Assembly: GCA_029940245.1 (NCBI GenBank)
Contig: JAOZRF010000129.1
Span: forward strand, 1-7,485
Direction: 5' to 3'
DNA from: Desulfobacula sp.
GTDB taxonomy: Bacteria; Desulfobacterota; Desulfobacteria; Desulfobacterales; Desulfobacteraceae
DNA length: 7,485 bases
Notes under the pieces: generated by a model
Told to the model about the DNA's origin: nothing
Databases searched by the model: none
The model's input: the letters and a program-made list of their open reading frames with translations, nothing else
Translations under genes and position numbers: made by a program
In this document: positions 1-6,044 of the stretch, one piece after another
Layout of the letters: the number at the start of each line of letters is the position of its first letter
Position numbering within the stretch: position 1 is the first letter of the stretch

Positions 1-425
1 AGATGCTGGCAAAAATAGGAATAAAGGTTAACCTTAAAACCATGCCAAAGGCTCAATACTGGGATCAGTTTGATGCCAGAGCTGCTGATATGATGATGAT
101 CGGCTGGCATTCAGATACAGAGGATTCAGGCAATTTTTCTGAGTTCCTTGTGATGTGTTATGATAAAGAAACCGGATTTGGACAATACAACAGTGGCTAT
201 TGCAACAAAAAAGTTGATGAGCTGACCATTGCTGCCCAGTCTGAGATTGATCTTGACAAGAGAGGCAAAATGCTACAGGAAATTGAACAGATTCTTTATG
301 ATGATGCAGCATTTGTACCTTACCACTGGCAGAATCATGCCTATGGTGCCAAGGAAAATGTTAAAATTAAACCGATTCTTAATTCTATGAATTTTCCATA
401 CATTGGAGATCTTGTAATCGAATAA
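1..425 (+). CDS. Peptide ABC transporter substrate-binding protein (family 5), C-terminal part only
   Basis: This is the C-terminal end of a periplasmic solute-binding protein of the SBP_bac_5 (DppA/OppA) family, which captures peptides or similar ligands and delivers them to the membrane permease. The gene begins left of the window. About 140 residues are visible, roughly the last quarter of a family member of usually 500-540 residues. The reading frame is open from base 1, so the ATG at 3 is internal and not the start. Family-typical features are the segment IGWHSDTEDSGNF, the line GQYNSGYCNKKVDEL, the helix with LQEIEQILYDDAAFVPYHWQ, and a short C-terminal strand after KENVKIKP. Permease and ATPase genes follow in standard order, which supports the assignment. 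The ligand cannot be read from this part: peptides are most likely, but nickel, heme precursor or sugar ligands occur in the family. Confidence 0.9.
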   Translation, partial: MLAKIGIKVNLKTMPKAQYWDQFDARAADMMMIGWHSDTEDSGNFSEFLVMCYDKETGFGQYNSGYCNKKVDELTIAAQSEIDLDKRGKMLQEIEQILYDDAAFVPYHWQNHAYGAKENVKIKPILNSMNFPYIGDLVIE

Positions 426-448
426 TAGTTTAAAAACGGTTTGAGTGC

Positions 449-478
449 TCGACGGAAAACCTGTCAGTTTTCCGTCGA
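449..478 (+). promoter_or_regulatory. Intercistronic RNA hairpin 1 (perfect 12-bp stem)
   Basis: TCGACGGAAAAC (449-460) is perfectly complementary to GTTTTCCGTCGA (467-478), with the six-base loop CTGTCA. It starts 23 bases after the stop codon of the binding-protein gene. No T-run follows (the next bases are TACTATTTGC), so it is not a textbook intrinsic terminator. Its position between a binding-protein gene and its permease gene suggests a 3'-end stabiliser or partial terminator that leaves more binding-protein message than permease message. That role is inferred. Confidence 0.75.
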
Positions 479-489
479 TACTATTTGCT

Positions 490-525
490 AACCGGGAACC
501 TGAGTGTCAATTCAGATTCCCGGTT
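490..525 (+). promoter_or_regulatory. Intercistronic RNA hairpin 2 (tandem with hairpin 1)
   Basis: AACCGGGAA (490-498) pairs perfectly with TTCCCGGTT (517-525). After a C/A mismatch the stem continues with CTGA (500-503) against TCAG (512-515), leaving a loop of about eight bases. It lies 11 bases after the first hairpin and ends 31 bases before the permease ATG. No T-tract follows. It probably works with the first hairpin as an RNA-stability or attenuation element, and it makes an upstream start for the permease inside this stem unlikely. Confidence 0.7.
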
Positions 526-556
526 GCATAAATCAATAACAAAACGAAAAAAATTT

Positions 557-1540
557 ATGTTTGCATTCATTATAAGAAGAATCATACAGGCCGTTCTGGT
601 CATGCTGGTGATAAGCCTGGTGGGATTTTCAATTAAAGCTCAGATAGGTGACCCTGTTCGTGACCTTGTGGGTGAAAGGGTCACTCCTGAAGAAAGAGAC
701 CAGATGGCTGAGAAGCTGGGTCTGAATGATCCGTTTCCTGTGCAGTATGTAAGGTTTTTAAAAAATGCCCTTCACGGCGATCTTGGGACATCTTTTATAT
801 ACAGGAAACCAACCCTTGAAGTTATATTGAAACATGCCCCTGCAACCATTGAACTGGTTCTGGGAGCGGCACTTATTGTCATATTGGTTTCCTTGCCCCT
901 TGGGGTTTATTCAGCACTAAAACCAAGAAGTCTGCTGTCCCGATTTATAATGGGGTTTTCAACGCTTGGCGTTTCAGTGCCGGTCTTTTTAACAGCCATT
1001 ATGTTTATTTATCTTTTTGCCGTCACCTGGCATGTCCTTCCATCCTTTGGAAGAGGTGAAACTGTGGACTTATTTGGAAATAACTATTGGCAGACCGGTC
1101 TTCTTACGATTGACGGGTTAAAGCATCTTCTGCTTCCCTGTGTATCCCTGGCTTCCATAATGCTGCCCCTTTTTATCCGCCTGATAAGATCTGAGATGAT
1201 GGAGGTTCTTGAAACAGAATATATAAAATATGCCTGGGCTAAAGGACTTTCTCCCAAACGAATCTGGCTTGTTCATGCATTTAAAAACACTTTGCTTCCG
1301 GTTATAACGGTTTTTGGCGTACAGGTTGGTATCATGTTTGCATTTACGATACTGACGGAAACTGTTTTTCAGTGGCAGGGAATGGGATTTATGTTTCTTG
1401 ATGCCGTACAACGGGCGGATATTTCTCTTTTGATTGCATATCTTGTTGTTGTTGCAAGTGTGTTTGTGATTGTAAATACTGTGGTGGATATTATGTATGG
1501 GTTTATCAATCCTACAATCAGAATAGCAGGGACAAGATGA
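557..1540 (+). CDS. dppB: Peptide ABC transporter permease, DppB/OppB type
   Basis: This is an inner-membrane permease subunit of a dipeptide/oligopeptide-type ABC importer. With the DppC-type partner it forms the translocation pore. The 327-residue length is normal for the family. The N terminus MFAFIIRRIIQ is the standard DppB opening, leading into a first membrane helix (about 9-29). A periplasmic segment with LGLNDPFPVQYVRFLKNALHG (about 54-74) follows, then further helices near 97-120, 128-155, 190-208, 250-271 and 288-312. The ATPase-contacting EAA loop is EYIKYAWAKGLSPKRIWLVH (221-240), followed by KNTLLPVI. The start at 557 was chosen because the family N terminus begins there; the same frame is open upstream to 485, but that stretch runs through hairpin 2. 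There is no clear Shine-Dalgarno, only an A-rich leader. The stop overlaps the next start as ATGA. Confidence 0.93.
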   Translation: MFAFIIRRIIQAVLVMLVISLVGFSIKAQIGDPVRDLVGERVTPEERDQMAEKLGLNDPFPVQYVRFLKNALHGDLGTSFIYRKPTLEVILKHAPATIELVLGAALIVILVSLPLGVYSALKPRSLLSRFIMGFSTLGVSVPVFLTAIMFIYLFAVTWHVLPSFGRGETVDLFGNNYWQTGLLTIDGLKHLLLPCVSLASIMLPLFIRLIRSEMMEVLETEYIKYAWAKGLSPKRIWLVHAFKNTLLPVITVFGVQVGIMFAFTILTETVFQWQGMGFMFLDAVQRADISLLIAYLVVVASVFVIVNTVVDIMYGFINPTIRIAGTR

Positions 1541-2454
1541 CAAAATTACAAAAATTCAAAGAGTCATATTTTTTATATAGTTTTAAGCATGACAAGGTTG
1601 CCATTACAAGTTTTATTATTCTGATAACATTGCTTATTCTGGCTATAACAGCACCATGGATTGCGCCTATGGATCCGTATGATGCTGATAATATAGATAT
1701 CATGAATTCTGAGATCCCCCCCATGTGGAGTGAAAAAGGAGATTCAAGTTTTCCTTTAGGCACTGACAACATGGGAAGAGACATGCTTTCCACGATGCTA
1801 TATGGTCTTAGAACATCAATCATCATAGCAGGGTGCGCTGTTTTACTTCAGGCCGGCCTTGGGGTATTTGTCGGTCTTACCGCCGGATATTTTGGTGGTA
1901 AAATCGATGCAATTCTTATGAGGCTGGCCGATATTCAGTTTTCTTTCCCCTATCTTATGGTGGCGATTTTTATTGGTGCAATCTTTCATGTAGTCTTTGG
2001 GGTGGGCAGCTATGAAAGACTTGCAGTTCCCCTTTTAATCGTCATTATCGGTTTTGCTGAATGGCCGATGTATGCAAGAACCATCCGGGCATCTGTTATA
2101 GGTGAAGTAAACAAGGAATATGTTGAGGCTGCCCGTGTCATCGGTTTGTCAAGATTGACCATCATGATACGGCACGTTCTGCCAAACTCTTTGACATCTG
2201 TAATGGTAATTTCAACGATTCAGGTTGCCAATGCAGTTATGAGTGAAGCCGCACTTTCTTTTCTGGGTATGGGAATGCCCGTGACAAAACCCTCACTCGG
2301 TTCTCTGATTCAGGCAGGGTTTGAATTTATCTTTTCCGGGTCATGGTGGATAACCGTTTTCCCCGGCCTCTGGCTTGTTTTATTTGTTCTTGTAATAAAT
2401 TTGCTGGGTGACTGGGTCAGGGATGTACTTAATCCAAAACTTTATAAAGGATAG
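1537..2454 (+). CDS. dppC: Peptide ABC transporter permease, DppC/OppC type
   Basis: This is the second inner-membrane permease subunit of the same importer, pairing with the DppB-type protein. The 305-residue length is typical. An N-terminal segment with a first helix (about 22-43) leads to a periplasmic region. Next comes the DppC hallmark FPLGTDNMGRDMLSTMLYG (72-90), followed by helices near 93-118, 136-155 and 161-175. The EAA loop is EYVEAARVIGLSRLTIMIRH (194-213), followed by LPNSLTSV. SEAALSFLGMGMP (236-248) and the ending GDWVRDVLNPKL (291-302) are also diagnostic. The start overlaps the upstream stop by four bases (ATGA), which implies translational coupling and equal subunit ratios. 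The stop lies nine bases before the first ATPase gene. Confidence 0.94.
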   Translation: MTKLQKFKESYFLYSFKHDKVAITSFIILITLLILAITAPWIAPMDPYDADNIDIMNSEIPPMWSEKGDSSFPLGTDNMGRDMLSTMLYGLRTSIIIAGCAVLLQAGLGVFVGLTAGYFGGKIDAILMRLADIQFSFPYLMVAIFIGAIFHVVFGVGSYERLAVPLLIVIIGFAEWPMYARTIRASVIGEVNKEYVEAARVIGLSRLTIMIRHVLPNSLTSVMVISTIQVANAVMSEAALSFLGMGMPVTKPSLGSLIQAGFEFIFSGSWWITVFPGLWLVLFVLVINLLGDWVRDVLNPKLYKG

Positions 2455-2463
2455 TATGTTAAG

Positions 2464-3426
2464 ATGTCGCATCTTTTAGAAGTCCAAGATCTTGAAGTTA
2501 AATTTGCATTAAGATTTGGTGATATTACTGCAATTGACGGTGTCAGTTTTGTTCTGGACAAGGGCGAAAAACTGGGTCTTGTGGGTGAGAGTGGTGCTGG
2601 TAAATCTGTAACAGGCTTTTCAATCATTAATCTGATCAGCAAACCAGGATATATTTCTAAAGGGAAAATATTTTTTAAAGGGAATGAAATCAGCTCTTAT
2701 TCTGATGAAAAGATGCGTAAAATTCGCGGGAACAGGATCAGTATGATTTTTCAAGACCCTATGATGACTTTGAATCCAGTGTTTACCATTGGATTTCAGA
2801 TGGTTGAAACCCTACAGGCCCATAGGAAAATTTCAAAAGCAGACGCACGGGATATTGCATTGGAAAAATTAAAAAAAGTCCATATTCCATCACCCGCACA
2901 AAGGTTATCGCAATATCCCCATGAGCTGTCAGGCGGGATGCGCCAGAGGATAATTATTGCTATTTCTCTTTTGACAGAACCTGCCATTATAATTGCAGAT
3001 GAACCCACCACTGCTTTGGATGTGACAATTCAAGCCGAAATCATGGATTTGTTACAGGAATTATGCGAATCAGATAACATGGCTTTGATACTCATCACCC
3101 ATGATCTTGGAGTTGTGTCACAGGTCACTGAAAAAATTGCGGTGATGTATGCCGGCAAAATTATTGAATATGGATCAACGGATCAGGTGGTAAAAAATCC
3201 GATTCATCCCTATACGGAAGGGTTGATAAAGTCAATACCAGGGACTGTGATAAAACCGGGGGAAGACCTTGTGCAGATTCCAGGGATGATGCCGACACTG
3301 ACAAACATACCACCGGGATGTGCTTTTAATCCGAGGTGCTACTTAAAAGAAGCAATCTGTACGACCAAGACACCTGAACTTAAGGATGCCGGGAATGGTA
3401 TTTTGGCAGCCTGCCATTTGAAATAA
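2464..3426 (+). CDS. dppD: Peptide ABC transporter ATP-binding protein, DppD/OppD type
   Basis: This is a cytoplasmic ATPase of the importer, expected to form a heterodimer with the DppF-type subunit. All nucleotide-binding motifs are intact: Walker A GESGAGKS (41-48), Q-loop glutamine 97 in IFQDP, signature LSGGM (155-159), Walker B IIIADE (175-180) with catalytic E180, D-loop TALD (183-186) and switch H213. The C-terminal oligopeptide/dipeptide domain begins with NPIHPYTEGL (245-254) and contains cysteines 286, 292, 299 and 317. That pattern corresponds to the iron-sulfur site reported for DppD-type ATPases. The length of 320 residues is normal. The AAAGGA at 2446-2451 lies 12 bases from this start. 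A closer ATG at 2456 is in another frame and gives only seven codons. Confidence 0.94.
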   Translation: MSHLLEVQDLEVKFALRFGDITAIDGVSFVLDKGEKLGLVGESGAGKSVTGFSIINLISKPGYISKGKIFFKGNEISSYSDEKMRKIRGNRISMIFQDPMMTLNPVFTIGFQMVETLQAHRKISKADARDIALEKLKKVHIPSPAQRLSQYPHELSGGMRQRIIIAISLLTEPAIIIADEPTTALDVTIQAEIMDLLQELCESDNMALILITHDLGVVSQVTEKIAVMYAGKIIEYGSTDQVVKNPIHPYTEGLIKSIPGTVIKPGEDLVQIPGMMPTLTNIPPGCAFNPRCYLKEAICTTKTPELKDAGNGILAACHLK

Positions 3427-3450
3427 ACAGGGAATGAATTATAGAAAACA

Positions 3451-4473
3451 ATGAATGAAGAGAATACAATACTTTCAATTAAAAACGTGGTGAAGCACTT
3501 TGATATTTCAGGTGGTTTTTTAGATCAGCTCCGGTTTAAAAATGGCAGGATTGTGTTAGAGAAAATCACTGTTAAAGCTGTAAATGACGTTTCTCTTTTT
3601 GTTAAAAAAGGTGAAACCTTAAGTGTGGTAGGAGAAAGCGGGTGTGGAAAATCAACCCTGGCAAGAGTAGTGTTGGGCCTTTATCCGCCAGATTCCGGAG
3701 AAATACATTATGGTGGCACAAGAATTGATAACCTGAGCCATGAACAGATGCTGCCCTTTAGAAAAAAAATCCAAATGATTTTTCAAGATCCCTATGCATC
3801 TTTGAATCCAAGAAAAACAGTTCAGCAGACTTTAGAAGAGCCATTAAGATTTCATCATCCTGAATTGTCCAGTAATAAAATTAATGATAAAATTGATCAG
3901 GTAATGGAACAGGTGGGAGTTGATCAGGCCTGGATAAAACGGTATCCCCATGAATTTTCCGGCGGCCAGCGACAGCGAATCAGTATCGCAAGAGGATTGA
4001 TCCTTGATCCGGAATTTATTGTGGCAGATGAACCCGTATCAGCGTTAGATGTCTCGATCCAGGCACAGATTCTTAACCTTTTGATGAAAGCCGGTAGGGA
4101 AAGGGATTTGACTTATCTTTTTATCACCCATGATTTGTCCGTGGTCCGTCATATCAGTACACGGGTTGCAGTTATGTATCTTGGGACATTGTGTGAACTG
4201 GCTAAAGCCGAGGATTTGTTTGCCAACCCCTGTCACCCTTATACAAAGGCCTTATTAAGCGCCATCCCTGTTGTCGGTGAGAAACGGGCCAAACAGATTA
4301 AACTCAAAGGAGAGGTTCCCACACCGGTTAACCTGCCGACAGGATGTGTGTTCCATGCACGGTGCGTGTATGCAAATGAAAGATGTATCAATCAGGTTCC
4401 TGCACTATTAACACAGGATAACGGCACCTGTGTCGCGTGCCATGCAGTGGAAGAAAATCGGGTAATATCTTGA
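3451..4473 (+). CDS. dppF: Peptide ABC transporter ATP-binding protein, DppF/OppF type
   Basis: This is the second ATPase of the importer. Its 340 residues carry Walker A GESGCGKS (61-68), Q112 in IFQDPYASLNP, signature FSGGQ (169-173), Walker B FIVADE (189-194), D-loop SALD (197-200) and H227. The C-terminal oligo-HPY region has NPCHPYTKALL (259-269) and cysteines 299, 305, 312, 327 and 330. Of these, 299/305/312/330 match the spacing in the DppD-type partner exactly. The N-terminal region between residues 19 and 41 (around GGFLDQLRFKNGRIVLEKI) is the insertion typical of DppF/OppF. A stop codon at 3442-3444 in the same frame fixes the start at 3451, although the only Shine-Dalgarno-like sequence (AGGGA, 3429-3433) is 17 bases away. 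This is the last gene of the transporter set. No terminator hairpin with a T-tract follows. Confidence 0.94.
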   Translation: MNEENTILSIKNVVKHFDISGGFLDQLRFKNGRIVLEKITVKAVNDVSLFVKKGETLSVVGESGCGKSTLARVVLGLYPPDSGEIHYGGTRIDNLSHEQMLPFRKKIQMIFQDPYASLNPRKTVQQTLEEPLRFHHPELSSNKINDKIDQVMEQVGVDQAWIKRYPHEFSGGQRQRISIARGLILDPEFIVADEPVSALDVSIQAQILNLLMKAGRERDLTYLFITHDLSVVRHISTRVAVMYLGTLCELAKAEDLFANPCHPYTKALLSAIPVVGEKRAKQIKLKGEVPTPVNLPTGCVFHARCVYANERCINQVPALLTQDNGTCVACHAVEENRVIS

Positions 4474-4498
4474 TCAACAGCTCGTTAGATGATATTGT
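4470..4498 (+). promoter_or_regulatory. Weak candidate sigma-70 promoter before the microprotein gene
   Basis: TTGATC (4470-4475) and TATTGT (4493-4498) are separated by 17 bases. Each box matches four of six positions of the bacterial -35 and -10 consensus. It overlaps the end of the dppF-type gene and would place the start of transcription shortly before the strong ribosome binding site of the microprotein gene. This is a pattern match in AT-rich DNA and could be chance; read-through from the upstream operon is equally possible. Confidence 0.2.
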
Positions 4499-4522
4499 AC
4501 GAGAAAATTGAGCTTTGCACAA

Positions 4523-4530
4523 GGGAGGAA
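4523..4530 (+). promoter_or_regulatory. Strong ribosome binding site of the lysine-rich microprotein gene
   Basis: GGGAGGAA sits with seven bases between its last G (4528) and the ATG at 4536. It is one of the two best Shine-Dalgarno sequences in the window, the other being that of azlD, and is the main evidence that the very short frame downstream is translated. Confidence 0.75.
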
Positions 4531-4535
4531 AGCAA

Positions 4536-4637
4536 ATGTCCAAATCAGAAGATACAAAAAAGGCCGTAAAGAAAAAACCGCAGAAAACCGCTAAGGAAAA
4601 AAAGCAGGCCAAACAGGAAAAAAAGAAGAACAGATAG
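4536..4637 (+). CDS. Lysine-rich 33-residue microprotein of unknown function
   Basis: The frame begins MSKSEDTKKAVKKK and ends with EKKKNR and TAG. It encodes 33 residues, of which 14 are lysine and one arginine, with a few Glu, Gln and Ala and almost no hydrophobic residues (one Val, no Leu, Ile, Phe, Tyr or Trp). It should be highly positively charged and either disordered or a single amphipathic/charged helix after Pro15. There is no signal peptide, membrane segment or cysteine. The well-placed GGGAGGAA ribosome binding site argues for translation. It lies 62 bases after the peptide transporter genes and 81 bases before azlC on the same strand. I do not recognise the family. Nucleic-acid, ribosome or membrane-surface binding would be conceivable for such a composition but is not shown. 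A poly-A-rich chance frame is the alternative. Confidence 0.6.
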   Translation: MSKSEDTKKAVKKKPQKTAKEKKQAKQEKKKNR

Positions 4638-4702
4638 CCTGGTACGAGTTTGTCTCCGGTAAAATATTTGAAATTGATTTTTGAGATGATGCGTTAATTT
4701 CT

Positions 4703-4707
4703 AAGGA
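4703..4707 (+). promoter_or_regulatory. Ribosome binding site deciding the azlC start
   Basis: AAGGA (4703-4707) lies 11 bases before the ATG at 4719. It overlaps the alternative in-frame ATG at 4707, which therefore has no usable Shine-Dalgarno. The spacing is slightly long, so the evidence favours 4719 without being decisive. Confidence 0.45.
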
Positions 4708-4718
4708 TGATTAATCGG

Positions 4719-5417
4719 ATGACAAAAGAAATACAGAATGCATTTAAATTTGGACTCCCTATTTTTATAGGTTATGTGCCGGCAGCCATTGCCTTCGGTA
4801 TATTGTCAAAGGGATGCGGCATCACTCTTCTGGAATGTTTTTTATTTTCAGCCGTTGTTTTTGCCGGTGCCAGCCAGTTTATTGCGCTAAACCTTTTGAT
4901 GACAGGAATGGGGCCGGGAGGTATTATTTTAACTACTTTACTGGTCAATTTCAGGCATTTTCTGATGAGTGCCTATTTGTCTACAAGAATTGGCAAGGCT
5001 GCTAAAAAATATCTGTTTCTAATTGCCTTTGGTGTGACTGATGAGGTTTTTTCCGTCCTGTCGTTTAAAAAAGGACAGCTTTCAAAGACCTTTGTCTTTA
5101 TTGTACAAATATCTGCCTATTCAGGCTGGGTTAGCGGAACTGTGGCAGGATATATCCTGGGAGGATTCCTGCCGGAGATCTTGAGCAAAAGCATGGCAGT
5201 TGCACTCTATGCCTTGCTGCTGGCTATTATCCTGCCTGAGATTAAAACATCAGTAAAGGCATTGATTCTCACAATCGCATCCGGGCTTTTAAATTCCCTT
5301 TTAATCAAACTTGATATCCTTCCAAATGGATGGACCATCATTGTGTGCATTCTTATCATTGCTTTGGCAGGATCATTTTTTATTGCCACGGAAATTCAGG
5401 AGGAAAGCTGTGGATAA
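4719..5417 (+). CDS. azlC: AzlC-family branched-chain amino acid exporter, large subunit
   Basis: AzlC is a polytopic inner-membrane protein that acts with the small AzlD subunit to export branched-chain amino acids and analogues (BrnFE in Corynebacterium; azaleucine resistance in Bacillus). From the ATG at 4719 it has 232 residues, normal for the family. Visible family features are FKFGLPIFIGYVPAAIAFG (10-27), FAGASQF (48-54), the conserved NFRHFLMSA (77-85) and TDEVFSVL (107-114). Hydrophobic segments follow near 124-150, 159-173, 179-195 and 204-224. An in-frame ATG at 4707 would add four residues but sits on the ribosome binding site. The 3' end contains the ribosome binding site and start of azlD, so the two subunits are translationally coupled. 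Substrate specificity is inferred from the family. Confidence 0.9.
   Translation: MTKEIQNAFKFGLPIFIGYVPAAIAFGILSKGCGITLLECFLFSAVVFAGASQFIALNLLMTGMGPGGIILTTLLVNFRHFLMSAYLSTRIGKAAKKYLFLIAFGVTDEVFSVLSFKKGQLSKTFVFIVQISAYSGWVSGTVAGYILGGFLPEILSKSMAVALYALLLAIILPEIKTSVKALILTIASGLLNSLLIKLDILPNGWTIIVCILIIALAGSFFIATEIQEESCG
5398..5403 (+). promoter_or_regulatory. Consensus ribosome binding site fixing the azlD GTG start
   Basis: A perfect AGGAGG lies inside the end of azlC, six bases before the GTG at 5410. It decides in favour of the GTG start over upstream codons in the same frame and over the next in-frame ATG, which falls in the first membrane helix. Confidence 0.8.
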
Positions 5418-5718
5418 TATTATTTTTGTGATACTTGGCATGGCGGCAGTAACATATGGGCCAAGATTGATTCCGTTTTTTTTGATGACCAACAGGGAAA
5501 TTCCAAAAAGGGTGGATGCCTTTTTAAAATGTATACCCATGGCAGCAATTGGTGCCTTGATTATCCCCGGGGTATTCAATGCTACTCCGGATATGCCCAT
5601 GGCAGCACTCTCAGGCATGGCCTTCACAATGTTTTTTGGATTGTGGAAAGGGGGCATCATCATACCGGTGTTGGGTTCAGTAGCAGTAACATATATTGTT
5701 TTGCTTGGTGCAGCATAA
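5410..5718 (+). CDS. azlD: AzlD-family branched-chain amino acid exporter, small subunit
   Basis: AzlD is the small membrane partner of AzlC. It starts at GTG and encodes 102 residues, the usual size. Four hydrophobic segments are seen near residues 3-18, 46-60, 72-87 and 91-102. The family motif appears as TYGPRLIPFFL (15-25), followed by the cytoplasmic stretch REIPKRVDAFLKCIP (39-53 for most of it). It overlaps azlC by eight bases and has a consensus AGGAGG six bases upstream. This indicates tightly matched production of the two subunits. The same frame is open further upstream inside azlC, but nothing there resembles AzlD. Confidence 0.9.
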   Translation: MDNIIFVILGMAAVTYGPRLIPFFLMTNREIPKRVDAFLKCIPMAAIGALIIPGVFNATPDMPMAALSGMAFTMFFGLWKGGIIIPVLGSVAVTYIVLLGAA

Positions 5719-5734
5719 AGGTTATGATGATAAA

Positions 5735-5953
5735 ATGATTTATTATTTGACCTTTGGCAGCATACTGGGATTGTCTGCCGGCATGTCACCGGGACCTTTA
5801 TTTGCTCTTGTGATCTCAGAAACCATAGCACATGATATCAGGGCCGGAATCAAAGTCGCCCTGGTCCCCACCATGAAATTTTTAGGGCTTAGCCTTTGCG
5901 TTCTTGCTGTTTTTCTTTTTAAGGATGGGCTCAGTCTTTTGAAAATAATGTAA
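5735..5953 (+). pseudogene. LysE-family amino acid exporter remnant with large internal deletion
   Basis: Residues 1-45 match the N terminus of LysE/RhtB-type exporters well: a first helix with GSILGLSAGMSPGPLFALVI (8-27), then SETIAHDIRAGIKVALVP (28-45). Intact proteins of about 200 residues continue there with a second helix. Here the frame instead passes into MKFLGLSLCVLAVFLFKDG (47-65), which resembles the last helix of the same family. It ends at residue 72. About 130 central residues therefore appear to be missing, with the join near bases 5868-5875 and the frame preserved. The start is ATG 5735, 16 bases after azlD, with AAAGG 13 bases upstream. A working exporter is unlikely from two helices. 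A small functional membrane protein remains possible. It probably was the third exporter gene of this operon. Confidence 0.7.
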
Positions 5954-5983
5954 TGATGAAACAAATAACGACGTGTAATAAGT

Positions 5984-6044
5984 GGGGTCAGGCTTGCATT
6001 ATTGTCGATTTTTTGATAAAAAACAATAAAACAAGCCTGACCCC
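5984..6044. repeat. Interrupted palindrome, REP/MITE-like, between convergent genes
   Basis: GGGGTCAGGCTTG (5984-5996) and its exact complement CAAGCCTGACCCC (6032-6044) form 13-bp perfect arms. Two mismatched positions inside, a further 7-bp stem forms between TTATTGT (5999-6005) and ACAATAA (6023-6029), with an AT-rich loop of about 17 bases. In addition CTTGCAT (5993-5999) can pair alternatively with ATGCAAG (6047-6053) just outside the right arm. No T-run follows on either strand, so it is not an ordinary bidirectional terminator, although it separates the convergent azl and psp operons. The arm sequence reminds me of palindromic ends seen near REP-associated Y1 transposases. That is recollection, and no transposase gene is present here. 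Confidence 0.7.

Noticed and set aside
34..312. Minus-strand open frame of 92 codons under the binding-protein gene
   Set aside because: It is antisense to a clear family 5 binding-protein frame, has composition typical of a shadow frame and no recognisable domain.
485..556. N-terminal extension of the DppB-type permease by 24 residues from a TTG at 485
   Set aside because: The stretch runs through hairpin 2 and has a polar, non-family sequence. MFAFIIRRIIQ at 557 is the standard family N terminus.
1118..1543. Minus-strand open frame of 141 codons under the DppB-type gene
   Set aside because: It is a shadow of the permease frame, rich in His, Cys, Lys and Asn, with no domain. The plus-strand protein is clearly real.
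4479..4514. Possible terminator after the DppF-type gene (AGCTC at 4479-4483 with GAGCT at 4510-4514, or CTCGT at 4481-4485 with ACGAG at 4499-4503)
   Set aside because: Each stem is only five base pairs with a large loop and no T-tract, so neither can be supported as a terminator.
5311..5409. Longer azlD from an ATG at 5311
   Set aside because: The added 33 residues lie inside azlC in another frame and do not resemble AzlD. The AGGAGG at 5398-5403 points to the GTG at 5410.
5373..5831. Minus-strand open frame of 152 codons across azlD and the start of the lysE remnant
   Set aside because: It lies opposite the well-supported azlD frame with its consensus ribosome binding site, has no recognisable family, and is best explained as a shadow.
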